This document shows, in pieces, positions 54,925-64,000 of a DNA stretch of 64,000 bases. The notes below the pieces were generated by a model. It was given only the letters and a program-made list of their open reading frames with translations. It did not search any database and was not told where the DNA came from. The stretch comes from Sphingomonas sp. (lineage in GTDB: Bacteria > Pseudomonadota > Alphaproteobacteria > Sphingomonadales > Sphingomonadaceae): positions 682,001 to 746,000 of the forward strand of contig NZ_JAFKLZ010000002.1 in the NCBI RefSeq assembly GCF_017304615.1, read 5' to 3'. Numbering within the stretch: position 1 is the first letter of the stretch; each line of letters begins with the position of its first letter. Both the position numbers and the translations under genes were made by a program.

Positions 54925-56757
54925 ATGAGCAGGTTCGATGTCATCGTTATCGGCGGCGGCCATGCCGGTGTCGAGGCCGCCGCGGCGGCCTCGCGCCGCG
55001 GTGCGCGCGTGGCGCTGGTGACGTTCTCCGAAGCGAATATCGGGACCATGTCGTGCAATCCGAGCATTGGCGGGCTCGGCAAGGGTCACCTGGTCCGGGA
55101 GGTCGACGCTTGCGACGGAATCATGGCGCGCGCGGCGGACGCGGCAGCGATCCATTACCGCATGCTCAACCGCAGCAAGGGCGCGGCGGTGCGCGGCCCG
55201 CGCGTTCAGGCCGACCGCAAGCGGTTCGCGGCGGCGGTTCGAAGAGCGGTCAAGGCGAACGAACGTATCGAAATCGTGCCGGGCGAGGCGGTGTCCCTTA
55301 TTGTCGAACGACAGGCGATTGCGGGCGTCACTCTCGCCGATGGCACGGCGCTCGAAGCGCCGGCTATCGTCCTAGCGACCGGGACCTTCCTCGGCGCGCG
55401 GATGTTTCGCGGCGAGGACCGAGAGGCTGGCGGCCGGCTCGGCGAACGGGCGGCGACAGCGATGGCGGATCAGCTCCGGTCGCTCGGCCTGCCCATGACT
55501 CGGCTCAAGACTGGGACGCCGCCACGGCTCGACGGGCGGACGATCGACTGGGCGCGGCTCGAACGCCAGCCGTCGGAAGACGAGCCATGGACGATGTCGC
55601 CGCTGTCATTCCATCGGCCCCTGCCCCAGCTTGCCTGCGCGATCACGCGGACGACCGAGCGAACGCACCACATCATTCGCGCCGCGCTCGACCGGTCGCC
55701 TCTGTTCGGCGGCGCGATCGAGGGCGCCGGACCGCGCTATTGCCCCTCGATCGAGGACAAGGTCCACCGTTTCGGCGACCGAGACGGGCATCAGATCTTT
55801 CTCGAACCCGAGGGACTGGACGACGCGACCGTCTATCCCAACGGCGTCTCGACGTCGCTGCCCGCTGACACGCAAGCCGATCTGATCGCGTCGGTCCCCG
55901 GGCTGGAGCGGACGCGGATCATCGCGTTCGGCTATGCAGTCGAATACGACCATATCGATCCGCGCTCGCTCGATCACCGGCTCGAACTGGCGGCGTTGCC
56001 CGGCCTGTTCTGCGCGGGCCAGATCAACGGCACGACCGGTTATGAAGAGGCGGCGGCGCAGGGTCTGGTCGCCGGTGCCAATGCCGCTGCGCTGGCGCTG
56101 GGACTCGACCCGTTCCTTCCCGACCGCACGCAAAGCTATCTAGGCGTGATGATCGATGATCTGGTGTTGCAAGGCGTGACGGAGCCGTATCGCATGCTGA
56201 CTGCGCGCGCCGAATTCCGGCTGAGGCTGCGCGCTGATAATGCAGAGACGCGGCTGTCGCCCGTTGCGGAGGCTGCGGGGCTGCTCGGTGCGGAGCGGCT
56301 GGCGCATGTGCGGTCCCGCGACACCGAGCGCGCGGCGATCGACGCGGCGTTCGCCCGTCCAATCACAGCCGCTGTGCTCGCGCATACCGGCGTCGGCCAG
56401 GATGGCGCGCGCCGCACTGCTGGTGAATGGCTCCGCTTCCCCAATGTGGCCCTCGCCGATGTCGTGCCCGACCTCGATGGGGTCATGACGCCAATACTGG
56501 CGGAAGCGATCGATGACGCACGCTATGCGCCCTATGTGGAGCGGCAGGACGCCGAGGTCGCCGAATTGCGTGCGAGCGAGCGCGCGACGCTCCGCGAAGA
56601 TCTCGACTTCTCAGTGATTCCCGGCCTGTCGACCGAGATGGTGGAACGGTTGGCCGCCGCGCGGCCGGCAACGCTCGCCGCCGCCGGACGAGTCCGCGGC
56701 ATCACACCCGCGGCGCTGACCGCGATCCTGCTTCACACCAACCGGCGTGCGGCGTGA
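54925..56757 (+). CDS. mnmG: tRNA uridine-5-carboxymethylaminomethyl(34) synthesis enzyme
   Basis: This encodes 610 residues. The FAD loop [21 protein letters not shown], then [33 protein letters not shown] and [16 protein letters not shown] and [26 protein letters not shown] identify MnmG, the FAD partner of MnmE. Its stop overlaps the rsmG start. Confidence 0.98.
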   Translation: MSRFDVIVIGGGHAGVEAAAAASRRGARVALVTFSEANIGTMSCNPSIGGLGKGHLVREVDACDGIMARAADAAAIHYRMLNRSKGAAVRGPRVQADRKRFAAAVRRAVKANERIEIVPGEAVSLIVERQAIAGVTLADGTALEAPAIVLATGTFLGARMFRGEDREAGGRLGERAATAMADQLRSLGLPMTRLKTGTPPRLDGRTIDWARLERQPSEDEPWTMSPLSFHRPLPQLACAITRTTERTHHIIRAALDRSPLFGGAIEGAGPRYCPSIEDKVHRFGDRDGHQIFLEPEGLDDATVYPNGVSTSLPADTQADLIASVPGLERTRIIAFGYAVEYDHIDPRSLDHRLELAALPGLFCAGQINGTTGYEEAAAQGLVAGANAAALALGLDPFLPDRTQSYLGVMIDDLVLQGVTEPYRMLTARAEFRLRLRADNAETRLSPVAEAAGLLGAERLAHVRSRDTERAAIDAAFARPITAAVLAHTGVGQDGARRTAGEWLRFPNVALADVVPDLDGVMTPILAEAIDDARYAPYVERQDAEVAELRASERATLREDLDFSVIPGLSTEMVERLAAARPATLAAAGRVRGITPAALTAILLHTNRRAA

Positions 56758-57362
56758 CCGAAGACGAGGCGCGCACCTGGGCTGGTGCCCGCTTCGATTC
56801 TGCGGCGATGGCTCGCCTTGATCGTCTGGCGGCGATCGTGACCGTGGAAAGCGAAAGGCAAAACTTGGTTGCGAGATCGACGCTCGACTCGATCTGGGGG
56901 CGGCATATCGTCGATTCGCTGCAGCTCGTCGCGTTGGGACCGGAGGGTGTATGGCTCGACATCGGTACCGGCGCGGGTTTTCCGGGGCTGGCTGTGGCCG
57001 CCGTGGAGCCCGAGCGCAGGATGATCCTGGTCGAACCGCGACGACTGCGCGCAGATTATCTCAGCGCAGTGGCGGCGGCGCTGGGTTTGACCAACGTCTC
57101 TGTCAAGGCCACCAAAGTGGAAGCCGTGCGGGACAAGGCGAAGGTGATCTCGGCCCGTGCCGTATCGCGGATTGCCGCGCTTTTCGAGTCCGCGCACCGA
57201 TGCGCCGATAAGGAAACGATCTGGCTGCTGCCAAAAGGCCGAAATGCCGATGAGGAGGTGGCGGAAGCGCGACGAGCGTGGCATGGTGTGTTTCACGTGG
57301 AACAGAGCATCACCAGTCCCGATTCAGCCATCGTGGTCGCGCGCGGCGTGAGGCGGCAGTGA
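56754..57362 (+). CDS. rsmG: 16S rRNA (guanine-527-N7) methyltransferase
   Basis: This encodes 202 residues. [27 protein letters not shown] and [22 protein letters not shown] are the GidB/RsmG signatures, including the SAM loop. It makes m7G527 in 16S rRNA. The C-terminal codons include a parS site, giving the residues FHVEQ. The start overlaps the mnmG stop and the stop overlaps parA. Confidence 0.95.
   Translation: MTEDEARTWAGARFDSAAMARLDRLAAIVTVESERQNLVARSTLDSIWGRHIVDSLQLVALGPEGVWLDIGTGAGFPGLAVAAVEPERRMILVEPRRLRADYLSAVAAALGLTNVSVKATKVEAVRDKAKVISARAVSRIAALFESAHRCADKETIWLLPKGRNADEEVAEARRAWHGVFHVEQSITSPDSAIVVARGVRRQ
57289..57304. promoter_or_regulatory. parS: parS centromere site 2, inside rsmG
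   Basis: TGTTTCACGTGGAACA matches parS with one asymmetric position. It lies within the rsmG coding sequence, 2.4 kb from the first site and 55 bases before the parA start. Confidence 0.88.
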
Positions 57363-58144
57363 CGGTTATCGCGGTCGCTAATCAGAAAGGCGGAGTCGGC
57401 AAGACGACCACCGCGATCAACCTCGGCACCGCGCTCGCCGCGACGGGCAAGCGCGTGCTGATTGTCGATCTCGATCCCCAGGGGAACGCCTCGACTGGGC
57501 TCGGTATCCATCGCGCCAATCGCGCGCGGTCGAGCTATGAAGTGCTGATTGGCGAAACCAGCGTCGAGTCGGCAGCGATCGCAACGGCGGTGCCCAAGCT
57601 CGATATCGTTCCGGCGACCGTCGATTTGTCGGGTGCCGAGATCGAACTAGTCGATTATGAGGAGCGCACACACCGGCTCGATCACGCTTTGTCGGCGGCG
57701 GATGATCGCTGGGATGTCGTGTTGATCGATTGCCCGCCGTCGCTTGGGCTGTTGACGATCAACGCGATGGTCGCGGCGGATTCGCTGCTGGTGCCATTGC
57801 AGTGCGAATTCTTTGCTTTGGAAGGGCTTAGCCAGCTTTTGAGTACCGTCGAGCGCATTCGGTCGCGGTTCAATCCGGGCCTCGCTATCCTCGGCGTGGC
57901 GCTGACCATGTATGATCGCCGCAACCGGCTGACCGAGCAGGTGTCGTCGGACGTGCGCGCGGTTCTGGGCAAGGTGGTGTTCGATACGGTGATACCGCGG
58001 AACGTCCGGCTCTCCGAAGCGCCGAGCCATGGCGTGCCGGCGTTGATCTATGATTATCGCTGTTCGGGATCGGAGGCGTATATGGCGCTTGCGCGCGAAT
58101 TGATCGGCCGCCTGCCGCCCGCCAAGCCGGCGATCGCGGCATGA
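57359..58144 (+). CDS. parA: Chromosome partitioning ATPase ParA
   Basis: This encodes 261 residues from a GTG overlapping the rsmG stop. A deviant Walker A (VANQKGGVGKTTTAINL, Lys10 and Lys15), DLDPQGNASTGLG, DCPPSLGLLTINAM and a C-terminal IPRNVRLSEAPSHG identify chromosomal ParA/Soj. It forms the DNA-bound gradient that pulls ParB-parS complexes. Start with GTG places the P-loop at the normal distance. Confidence 0.96.
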   Translation: MTVIAVANQKGGVGKTTTAINLGTALAATGKRVLIVDLDPQGNASTGLGIHRANRARSSYEVLIGETSVESAAIATAVPKLDIVPATVDLSGAEIELVDYEERTHRLDHALSAADDRWDVVLIDCPPSLGLLTINAMVAADSLLVPLQCEFFALEGLSQLLSTVERIRSRFNPGLAILGVALTMYDRRNRLTEQVSSDVRAVLGKVVFDTVIPRNVRLSEAPSHGVPALIYDYRCSGSEAYMALARELIGRLPPAKPAIAA

Positions 58145-59010
58145 GCGTGAAGCCCCGCTCCGGCCTCGGCCGCGGTCTGAACGCCCTGCTCGGGGATATT
58201 GCCGCAGAGCCCGTGGCGACGACCGGCGATTCCACGGCCGGGATTCGCATGATGCCGGTCGGCGCGCTGACGCCGCAACCCGGCCAGCCGCGGCGGAGCT
58301 TCGACGAAACCGCGCTGGAGGAACTGGCGCAGTCCATCGCGGCGCGCGGCGTGCTTCAGCCGATCCTGGTTCGTCCCCATGGTCGCAATTACCAGATCGT
58401 CGCCGGCGAACGCCGCTGGCGCGCGGCGCAGCGCGCGCGGCTCCACGAAGTGCCGGTCATCGTCCGAGAACTGGACGACGCCGACACGTTCGAGATCGCA
58501 CTGCTCGAAAACATTCAGCGCCGCGATCTCAACGCGGTCGAAGAAGCGGACGCCTACAAACGGCTTATCACCGAGTTCGGGCATACCCAGGAAGCGCTCG
58601 CTAAGCTGGTCAACAAATCCCGCAGCCACATCGCCAACTTATTGAGATTACTGGATCTTCCCGAGTTTGTTCAAGCGTTGTTGGTCGAGGGCCAGATCGA
58701 TATGGGGCATGCCCGTGCGTTGATCGGCGCGCCCGATGTCGAGCGTCTCGCGGCCGAGGTCGTGGCCAAGGGGCTATCGGTGCGCGAGACCGAGCGGCTG
58801 GCGCGGTCGGCGAAGAGCGACGATGCGAAAAGCGGATCGGGCGGCGGGCGTAATGCCGACATCGCTGCGCTCGAACGCCAATTAAGCGACGTCATCGGGC
58901 TGGGTGTCAGAATCAGCTATGGGCCGAAGGGTGGAACGCTGATGGTCGCTTACTCGACGCTCGACCAACTCGACATGATATGCCAGCGGCTGACCGGCGA
59001 GCCGCTCTGA
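58141..59010 (+). CDS. parB: Chromosome partitioning protein ParB
   Basis: This encodes 289 residues. GLGRGLNALLGD is the usual start (ParA-contacting). The CTP-binding nuclease-like domain follows: QPRRSFDETALEELAQSIAARGVLQPILVRP and GERRWRAAQRARLHEVPVIVRE. An HTH (TQEALAKLVNKSRSHIANLLRLLDLP) binds parS, and a C-terminal dimer domain ends the protein. It overlaps parA by ATGA. Confidence 0.97.
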   Translation: MSVKPRSGLGRGLNALLGDIAAEPVATTGDSTAGIRMMPVGALTPQPGQPRRSFDETALEELAQSIAARGVLQPILVRPHGRNYQIVAGERRWRAAQRARLHEVPVIVRELDDADTFEIALLENIQRRDLNAVEEADAYKRLITEFGHTQEALAKLVNKSRSHIANLLRLLDLPEFVQALLVEGQIDMGHARALIGAPDVERLAAEVVAKGLSVRETERLARSAKSDDAKSGSGGGRNADIAALERQLSDVIGLGVRISYGPKGGTLMVAYSTLDQLDMICQRLTGEPL

Positions 59011-59019
59011 CGCACTGAT

Positions 59020-60039
59020 TCAGCGTGCTCGTGCGGCGATCCGCGTGGTTTCGGTGATCGCGACGTCGGACAGTATCTCGCCCGCCCCGCCTGCCGACAT
59101 CAATGCGCGCTCGGCGCGGCGCAAGCGATCGATCGCCGCCACAATCTCGCCGCTGCGCCAGCGCTGGAGCAGGCGGATCGTCCTCGCCTCCTCGCGAAAA
59201 TGCAGCCGGCGCTTCTTGATCGTGGCGGTTGCGTCAGCCCCGCCATCGACTTCGCCACGCATCGCCGCCAAGTTCATCAGCTTGCGCACGATCTGGCGCA
59301 GCAGCGGGATCGCCGCGCCGCCCGATTCGGCAAAACGCGACAGTTCGCCCGCAATGTCGCGCACCCGCCCCTCCAGCGCGGCGTCGACCACGTCGGACAT
59401 CTGCGCATCGCCCAGTTCGGCGCCCAGCGCGTCGATCGTGTCGTTGTCGAGGTCGCGCGGCCGGTCCGCGGCGGCATCGAGATAGAGCGCGAACTTCTCG
59501 GTCTCGCGCGCGATAATCGCGCGGTCGCCGTTGGCGGCGGCCATAAGGCGGCGGGCGGCTGACTGGCTCGGGCGCAGGCCATGTTCGCGCGCGATCGCAG
59601 CGACCATCCGCTCGGCGTTCGCCCCGTCGGGTATATAACAGGCGAAGCTCATCGCGGCGGGCTGCGCGATGGCGAACTCGACCAGCTTGCCCTTGGTGCG
59701 GACGCCCGGCGCAAGGATCACGACGGGGTGTTCGACCTGCGGTTCGGCAATCAGCAGCTGCGCTGCCTCGATCGCGTCCTCGCCCGCGCCGCTGACCAGG
59801 ATCCAGCGCCGCCCGCCGAACAAAGCCAGCGACCGCGCCTCGTCGACGACGCGTCCGGGATCGCCTTTCAGCGACGACCCGTCGATCGCTACCTTTTCGG
59901 CGTCGGCGCCCAGCGCGCGGCCGAGGCGAGCGGCATAATCGGCTGCCCCCGCTTCGTCGGGACCATGAAACAGATAGAGCCGTATCGCGGGAGACGCGGC
60001 ATCGAGTGCACTAACTAACTGATTTTCAGACGCTTTCAC
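59020..60039 (-). CDS. holA: DNA polymerase III delta subunit
   Basis: This encodes 339 residues. RLYLFHGPDEAGAADYAARLGRAL near the start and the AAA-like clamp-loader layout (FGGRRWILVSGAGEDAIEAAQLL, VELSRFAESGGAAIPLLRQIVRKL-type helical end) fit HolA. It opens the beta clamp. It overlaps lptE and is convergent with parB, with a 9-base gap. Confidence 0.9.
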   Translation of the reverse strand: MKASENQLVSALDAASPAIRLYLFHGPDEAGAADYAARLGRALGADAEKVAIDGSSLKGDPGRVVDEARSLALFGGRRWILVSGAGEDAIEAAQLLIAEPQVEHPVVILAPGVRTKGKLVEFAIAQPAAMSFACYIPDGANAERMVAAIAREHGLRPSQSAARRLMAAANGDRAIIARETEKFALYLDAAADRPRDLDNDTIDALGAELGDAQMSDVVDAALEGRVRDIAGELSRFAESGGAAIPLLRQIVRKLMNLAAMRGEVDGGADATATIKKRRLHFREEARTIRLLQRWRSGEIVAAIDRLRRAERALMSAGGAGEILSDVAITETTRIAARAR

Positions 60040-60527
60040 TTGGCCGCGGCGCGTCGCGTATAGACCGCAATGCGGGTGACGATCTGGTCGGCGACAATCT
60101 CGGTCAAATTCTCCAGCGCGGTATTCTCAGCCGCGATTGTCGCATATTCGGAATTCACAACGTCCACGCCCGCATCGGAGCCGGCGGTCGCGTCGAGCAC
60201 TGTGGTCCCCGTCGCGGCGTCGACCAACTGAAAGCGCGCCCGGAGGGATCGCCGTTCGCGCGACACCGTATTGTCGCGCGTAATGCCCAATCCGACGATC
60301 GAATCGTCGAGCTTGATCTCGAGCCGATATTTCGCCGCGGCTCCTGACCCATGGGGCAACCGGTCGCGCAGCGCATTGCTCATCAGATAGCCGGTTTTGC
60401 CGGCAATCGGCGCGACCTCGATCCCCGCCAGCCCACGCGCGACGGCGCCCGATCCCCCGCCCTCATAGAGCGGATGCAGTCCGCACGCCTGGAGCGCGAG
60501 CGCGAGCAGAAGGACGAGCCGCTTCAT
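60036..60527 (-). CDS. lptE: LPS-assembly lipoprotein LptE
   Basis: This encodes 163 residues. A lipoprotein signal ([24 protein letters not shown], Cys15) and the LptE pattern (a later [26 protein letters not shown] helix) indicate the outer-membrane partner of LptD. The leuS-lptE-holA order is standard in Gram-negative bacteria, and both junctions overlap by four bases. Confidence 0.9.
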   Translation of the reverse strand: MKRLVLLLALALQACGLHPLYEGGGSGAVARGLAGIEVAPIAGKTGYLMSNALRDRLPHGSGAAAKYRLEIKLDDSIVGLGITRDNTVSRERRSLRARFQLVDAATGTTVLDATAGSDAGVDVVNSEYATIAAENTALENLTEIVADQIVTRIAVYTRRAAAK

Positions 60528-63016
60528 GCCACCAGATTGACCAGACGATCGGGCACGACAATCACTTTCTTCGGTTCTGCGCCGTCGAGCAGACGAATAA
60601 CATTGGCGTTGGCGCGTGCCGCGGCCTCGATTACGTCCTTGGGCGATCCCTTGGGCATGGTCAGCGTATCACGCAGTTTGCCGTTGATTTGAATCGCGAT
60701 CGTCACTTCGTCCTCGACTAGCAGGGCTGGGTCATACGTCGGCCACGCCGCGTCGGCGACTAGGCCGCTTTCGCCCATCGCCGCCCAGGCTTCCTCCGCC
60801 AGATGAGGCATCATCGGCGCAACCAAACGCACCAGCGTACGGATCGCGGTGGTGCGCGACGCCGACGGCGCGGCCTTTTCGATCGCGTTGACCAGTTCGT
60901 ACAGCTTGGCCACGGCCTTGTTGAATTGCAGCGCCTCTATATCGGTCGCGACGCCGGCGATAGTCTGGGCGAGCTTCCGATCGATCGCTGTGTCGACGCC
61001 CTCTCCCTCCGCGATCCCGTCGACCAGCCGCCACAGCCGTTGAACGAAGCGCCAAGACCCCTCGATCCCCGCCTCCGACCAGGCGAGGTCCCGCTCGGGC
61101 GGCGAATCGGACAGCATGAACCACCGCGTCGCGTCGGCCCCGTACTGATCGACGATCGGTTCGGGATCGATCGTGTTCTTCTTGGACTTCGACATCTTCT
61201 CGGTGCGGCCGACCGTGATCGGCAGGCCGGTTTCGATCTCGATCCCGTCGCGCACGTCGTCGGGCGACAGCCACTTGCCCTCGACCGACTTGTAGGTTTC
61301 GTGCGTCACCATCCCTTGCGTGAACAGCCCGGCGAACGGCTCGGCGACGTCGAGCATGTCCATGTGCTTGAGCGCGCGCGTCCAGAAGCGGGCATAGAGC
61401 AAGTGCAGGATCGCGTGCTCGACTCCGCCGATATATTGCCCGACCGGGAGCCATTGTTCTGCGGTCGCGCGATCGAACGCCTTGTCCTTCGGCTGGCTGG
61501 CGAAGCGGATGAAATACCAGGAGGAATCGGCGAAGGTGTCGAGCGTGTCGGTCTCGCGCACCGCTTCGCCGCCGCAGCTCGGGCACGCGACATGCTTCCA
61601 CGTCGGATGGCGGTCGAGCGGGTTGCCGGGGATGTCGAACGACACATCCTCGGGCAGCACCACGGGCAGTTGCTCGCGCGGCACCGGCACCGCACCGCAG
61701 GTCGCGCAATGGATGATCGGGATCGGTGTGCCCCAGTACCGCTGGCGACTGACGCCCCAGTCGCGCAGGCGGAATACGGTTGTGCCGTGGCCCCAGCCAC
61801 CGGCTTCGGCGCGGCGGATCACCTCGCGCTTGGCATCCTCGACATCCATGCCGTCGAGGAAATGCGAGTTCACCAGCGTGCCCGGGCCCGAATAGGCCTC
61901 GGCATCGCGGAAACCGGGATCGGTCTTGTCGCCGTCCGACACGACGCGGCGGATCGTGAGGCCATATTTGCTGGCGAACTCGAAGTCGCGCTGGTCGTGC
62001 GCGGGCACGCCGAACACCGCGCCGGTGCCATAGTCCATCAGCACGAAGTTCGCGATGTAGAGTGGCAGGTTGATCGCCGTGTCGAACGGGTGCGCCACGG
62101 TCAACCCGGTGTCGAAGCCGAGCTTTTCCTGCGTTTCCAGCTCGGCGGCGGTGGTGCCGCCCTGTTTGCAGCGTTCGACGAACGCCGCCGCCTTGGCGTC
62201 ATTTGCGGCAAGTGCTTGGGAAACAGGATGATCCGCAGCGACCGCGACAAAGCTCGCGCCGAAGATCGTGTCGGGACGGGTGGTGAAGACCTCGACCTCG
62301 CTTCCGTCCGAAACCTGCCACCGAAACTGCAGGCCCTGCGACTTGCCGATCCAGTTTTCCTGCATCAGCTTGACCTTGTCAGGCCAGTGTTCGAGGCCCT
62401 TCAGGCCTTCGAGTAGTTCGTCGCCAAATTGCGTGATCTTCAAAAACCATTGCGACAGCTTGCGCTTTTCGACCAACGCACCTGATCGCCAGCCGCGCCC
62501 GTCGATCACCTGTTCGTTGGCCAGCACCGTCATGTCGACGGGATCCCAGTTGACCGACGATTCCTTGCGATAGACCAGGCCGTTCGCGAACATGTCGAGG
62601 AACAAGGCCTGTTCGTGGCCGTAATAATCGGGCTCGCACGTCGCCAGCTCGCGGCTCCAATCGAGTGCGAAGCCCAGCCGCTTGAGCTGCACCTTCATCG
62701 TCGCGATATTGTCGCGGGTCCAGCCGCCCGGATGCACGCCTTTTTCCATCGCGGCATTCTCGGCCGGCATGCCGAACGCGTCCCACCCCATCGGGTGGAG
62801 CACTTCCATGCCGTTCATCCGTCGATAGCGCGCCAGCACGTCGCCCATCGTATAGTTGCGGACGTGCCCCATATGGATCCGCCCCGAGGGATACGGAAAC
62901 ATCTCAAGCACATAGCTCTTGGGCTTAGGGCTGTCGTCCTTGGCGGTGAACGTCTGGCGGTCGTCCCACACCTTTTGCCACTGGGCGTCGGCCTTCAGTG
63001 GATTGAAGCGTGACAT
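60524..63016 (-). CDS. leuS: Leucine-tRNA ligase
   Basis: This encodes 830 residues. The HIGH motif lies in [14 protein letters not shown], an editing domain is inserted ([14 protein letters not shown]), KMSKS in [14 protein letters not shown] and a terminal anticodon-binding region with [15 protein letters not shown]. The length is near the family norm of about 860. It charges tRNA-Leu. It heads the leuS-lptE-holA operon. Confidence 0.98.
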   Translation of the reverse strand: MSRFNPLKADAQWQKVWDDRQTFTAKDDSPKPKSYVLEMFPYPSGRIHMGHVRNYTMGDVLARYRRMNGMEVLHPMGWDAFGMPAENAAMEKGVHPGGWTRDNIATMKVQLKRLGFALDWSRELATCEPDYYGHEQALFLDMFANGLVYRKESSVNWDPVDMTVLANEQVIDGRGWRSGALVEKRKLSQWFLKITQFGDELLEGLKGLEHWPDKVKLMQENWIGKSQGLQFRWQVSDGSEVEVFTTRPDTIFGASFVAVAADHPVSQALAANDAKAAAFVERCKQGGTTAAELETQEKLGFDTGLTVAHPFDTAINLPLYIANFVLMDYGTGAVFGVPAHDQRDFEFASKYGLTIRRVVSDGDKTDPGFRDAEAYSGPGTLVNSHFLDGMDVEDAKREVIRRAEAGGWGHGTTVFRLRDWGVSRQRYWGTPIPIIHCATCGAVPVPREQLPVVLPEDVSFDIPGNPLDRHPTWKHVACPSCGGEAVRETDTLDTFADSSWYFIRFASQPKDKAFDRATAEQWLPVGQYIGGVEHAILHLLYARFWTRALKHMDMLDVAEPFAGLFTQGMVTHETYKSVEGKWLSPDDVRDGIEIETGLPITVGRTEKMSKSKKNTIDPEPIVDQYGADATRWFMLSDSPPERDLAWSEAGIEGSWRFVQRLWRLVDGIAEGEGVDTAIDRKLAQTIAGVATDIEALQFNKAVAKLYELVNAIEKAAPSASRTTAIRTLVRLVAPMMPHLAEEAWAAMGESGLVADAAWPTYDPALLVEDEVTIAIQINGKLRDTLTMPKGSPKDVIEAAARANANVIRLLDGAEPKKVIVVPDRLVNLVA

Positions 63017-63065
63017 GATGGTCTTCCTGTTGGGCGGGCATCACCCGCCCGCCGGGGTTGGATTC

Positions 63066-63500
63066 TTACTTCGTGACGACTGCCGCGCGACGCAGGTCGC
63101 GCGCGCGGGTGAGGATGATGTCCTCGAGCTTCTGGACGGTCGCCGCCTGCACCGGGGCCGCGACCCACTGACCGCCCTGGTTGACCTGGCGGAGAGCCGC
63201 GACGCGGACCGCATCGGCGCGCAGATCCTGATCGAGGATCGTGACCGTGACCTTCATCCGCTCGCTCGGCGCCGAGGGGTTCACATACCAGTCGGTGACG
63301 ATGACGCCGCCGTTCGAATCGGTCTGGAGCAGCGGCATGAAGCTCAACGTGTCGAGCGTCGCGCGCCACAGATAGGCGTTGACGCCGATCGTCGTCACCT
63401 TCGACGCGGCGATGTCTGCCTTGAGGCGCTCTTTCCCCCCGCCACAAGCGGCGAGCGGGAGCAACAGGGCCAGATACGCGGCGGAGCGCAGACGAGTCAT
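63066..63500 (-). CDS. DUF3576 family lipoprotein
   Basis: This encodes 144 residues from the ATG at 63500. A lipoprotein signal (MTRLRSAAYLALLLPLAACGGG) is followed by TIGVNAYLWRATLDTLSFMPLLQTDSNGGVIVTDWYVNPSAPSERMKVTVTILDQDLRADAVRV, the DUF3576 pattern. It is always near leuS in alphaproteobacteria I recall, but its role is unknown. A GC-rich inverted repeat sits between it and leuS (about 63030-63055). Confidence 0.85.
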   Translation of the reverse strand: MTRLRSAAYLALLLPLAACGGGKERLKADIAASKVTTIGVNAYLWRATLDTLSFMPLLQTDSNGGVIVTDWYVNPSAPSERMKVTVTILDQDLRADAVRVAALRQVNQGGQWVAAPVQAATVQKLEDIILTRARDLRRAAVVTK

Positions 63501-63696
63501 CGAACGTTTTCCTGACACTTAAATTTGGTGGAGCGCATCTATAGATGCTCAAGGCCGCGCCGCAAGCGCGCATAGCGGCGACCCCGAATGTGGATATGGT
63601 GCAACACCTGACCAAAATCATGGATTCGCGGTGGCGGCGGCGGAACGATTCGTGTTAGGGCGAGTCCCGTATAGAAGACGTAGGGAACCATTGGCG

Positions 63697-64000
63697 GTGA
63701 AAAAGCGGGTTATTCTTGGCACGATGGTCGGGGCGCTAGCCGTCGCCGGCGCATTCGCCATGCCCGCGTTCGGCACGCCTGATGCGGTGCGCCGTGTCGC
63801 CAACCCGTTGTCCTCGAAGCAGATTTTCTTCACGCCGGCGTCGGCCGATCCGAAGCTGGCGGCGTTGATCGCGCGCAACGGCGTCGGCGCGACCTCGTTC
63901 CGCTTCACCCCTGCCGAATCGCGCGGCGCGCCTCGCCCGCTCAACGCGCTTCAGATCGCGACGCCGAAGACGGGCGTGGTTACGCTGCGTGGCTTGGGCG
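63697..64000 (+). CDS. Secreted protein of unknown function, truncated by window end
   Basis: The frame runs off the right edge. From the GTG at 63697 (a TTG at 63691 is an alternative start, with the AGGGA site upstream) a signal peptide (KKRVILGTMVGALAVAGAFAMPAFG) is followed by DAVRRVANPLSSKQIFFTPASADPKLAALIARNGVGATSFRFTP. No domain is recognised in this visible part. The gap before it (63501-63696) holds the divergent promoters. Confidence 0.7.
   Translation, partial: MKKRVILGTMVGALAVAGAFAMPAFGTPDAVRRVANPLSSKQIFFTPASADPKLAALIARNGVGATSFRFTPAESRGAPRPLNALQIATPKTGVVTLRGLG

Noticed and set aside
1-64000. CRISPR arrays, complete insertion sequences or rRNA genes
   Set aside because: I saw no regularly spaced repeats, transposase genes or rRNA in the window.

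Overview
The window looks like chromosomal DNA of a high-GC alphaproteobacterium, most likely Sphingomonas or a close relative. The evidence is the gene content and order around hemE, rho, mnmE, mnmG, rsmG, parA and parB, together with 5-aminolevulinate synthase (hemA), mipZ, mmcB, ptsN, DUF1491, an SdhAF4-type protein and several small sphingomonad-type proteins. This assignment comes from recognising protein families by eye, not from a database search.

Positions 1 to about 9288 are an accessory island. It begins with a cut-down tyrosine-integrase fragment and ends at the 3' end of a tRNA-Gly(GCC) gene. Its base composition is visibly less GC-rich than the rest. The cargo is: a 1256-residue SIR2-domain protein (a likely anti-phage type effector); a tight two-gene operon encoding a beta-CASP-like metallo-beta-lactamase-fold protein and a protein with a PD-(D/E)XK-like core, divergent from an XRE repressor across a perfect palindrome; three small genes; and an XRE plus ImmA/IrrE-type metalloprotease pair next to a paired operator. 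The nuclease-like operon is the best candidate for an undescribed system.

Positions 9.4-41.7 kb are ordinary core chromosome: protein quality control (CnoX-like thioredoxin, Lon-N domain protein), peptidases, rpsD, TrmJ, a btaA-btaB pair for betaine lipid synthesis, rpiB-glyA, nrdR, hemA, murI, plsY-dprA-topA, panC, mipZ, a phosphomannomutase, rsmB-rpe-heparinase-purH. A small gene coupled to hemA appears frameshifted. Palindromic REP-like repeats sit between convergent genes.

Positions 41.7-64 kb are the replication-origin neighbourhood. Every gene from mmcB to ppsR reads leftward and every gene from hemE to terC reads rightward. The 286-base gap between ppsR and hemE carries DnaA-box-like sites and an AT-rich tract, so it is the probable oriC, as at hemE in Caulobacter. 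Six to nine kilobases to the right are two parS sites (one in the mnmE-mnmG gap, one inside rsmG), followed by parA and parB. ParB binding there with ParA-driven segregation, and MipZ encoded 15 kb to the left, would make a complete origin-segregation and division-placement set. The terC gene has an unusually structured 5' leader. The right end holds the holA-lptE-leuS operon, a DUF3576 lipoprotein and a truncated secreted protein gene.
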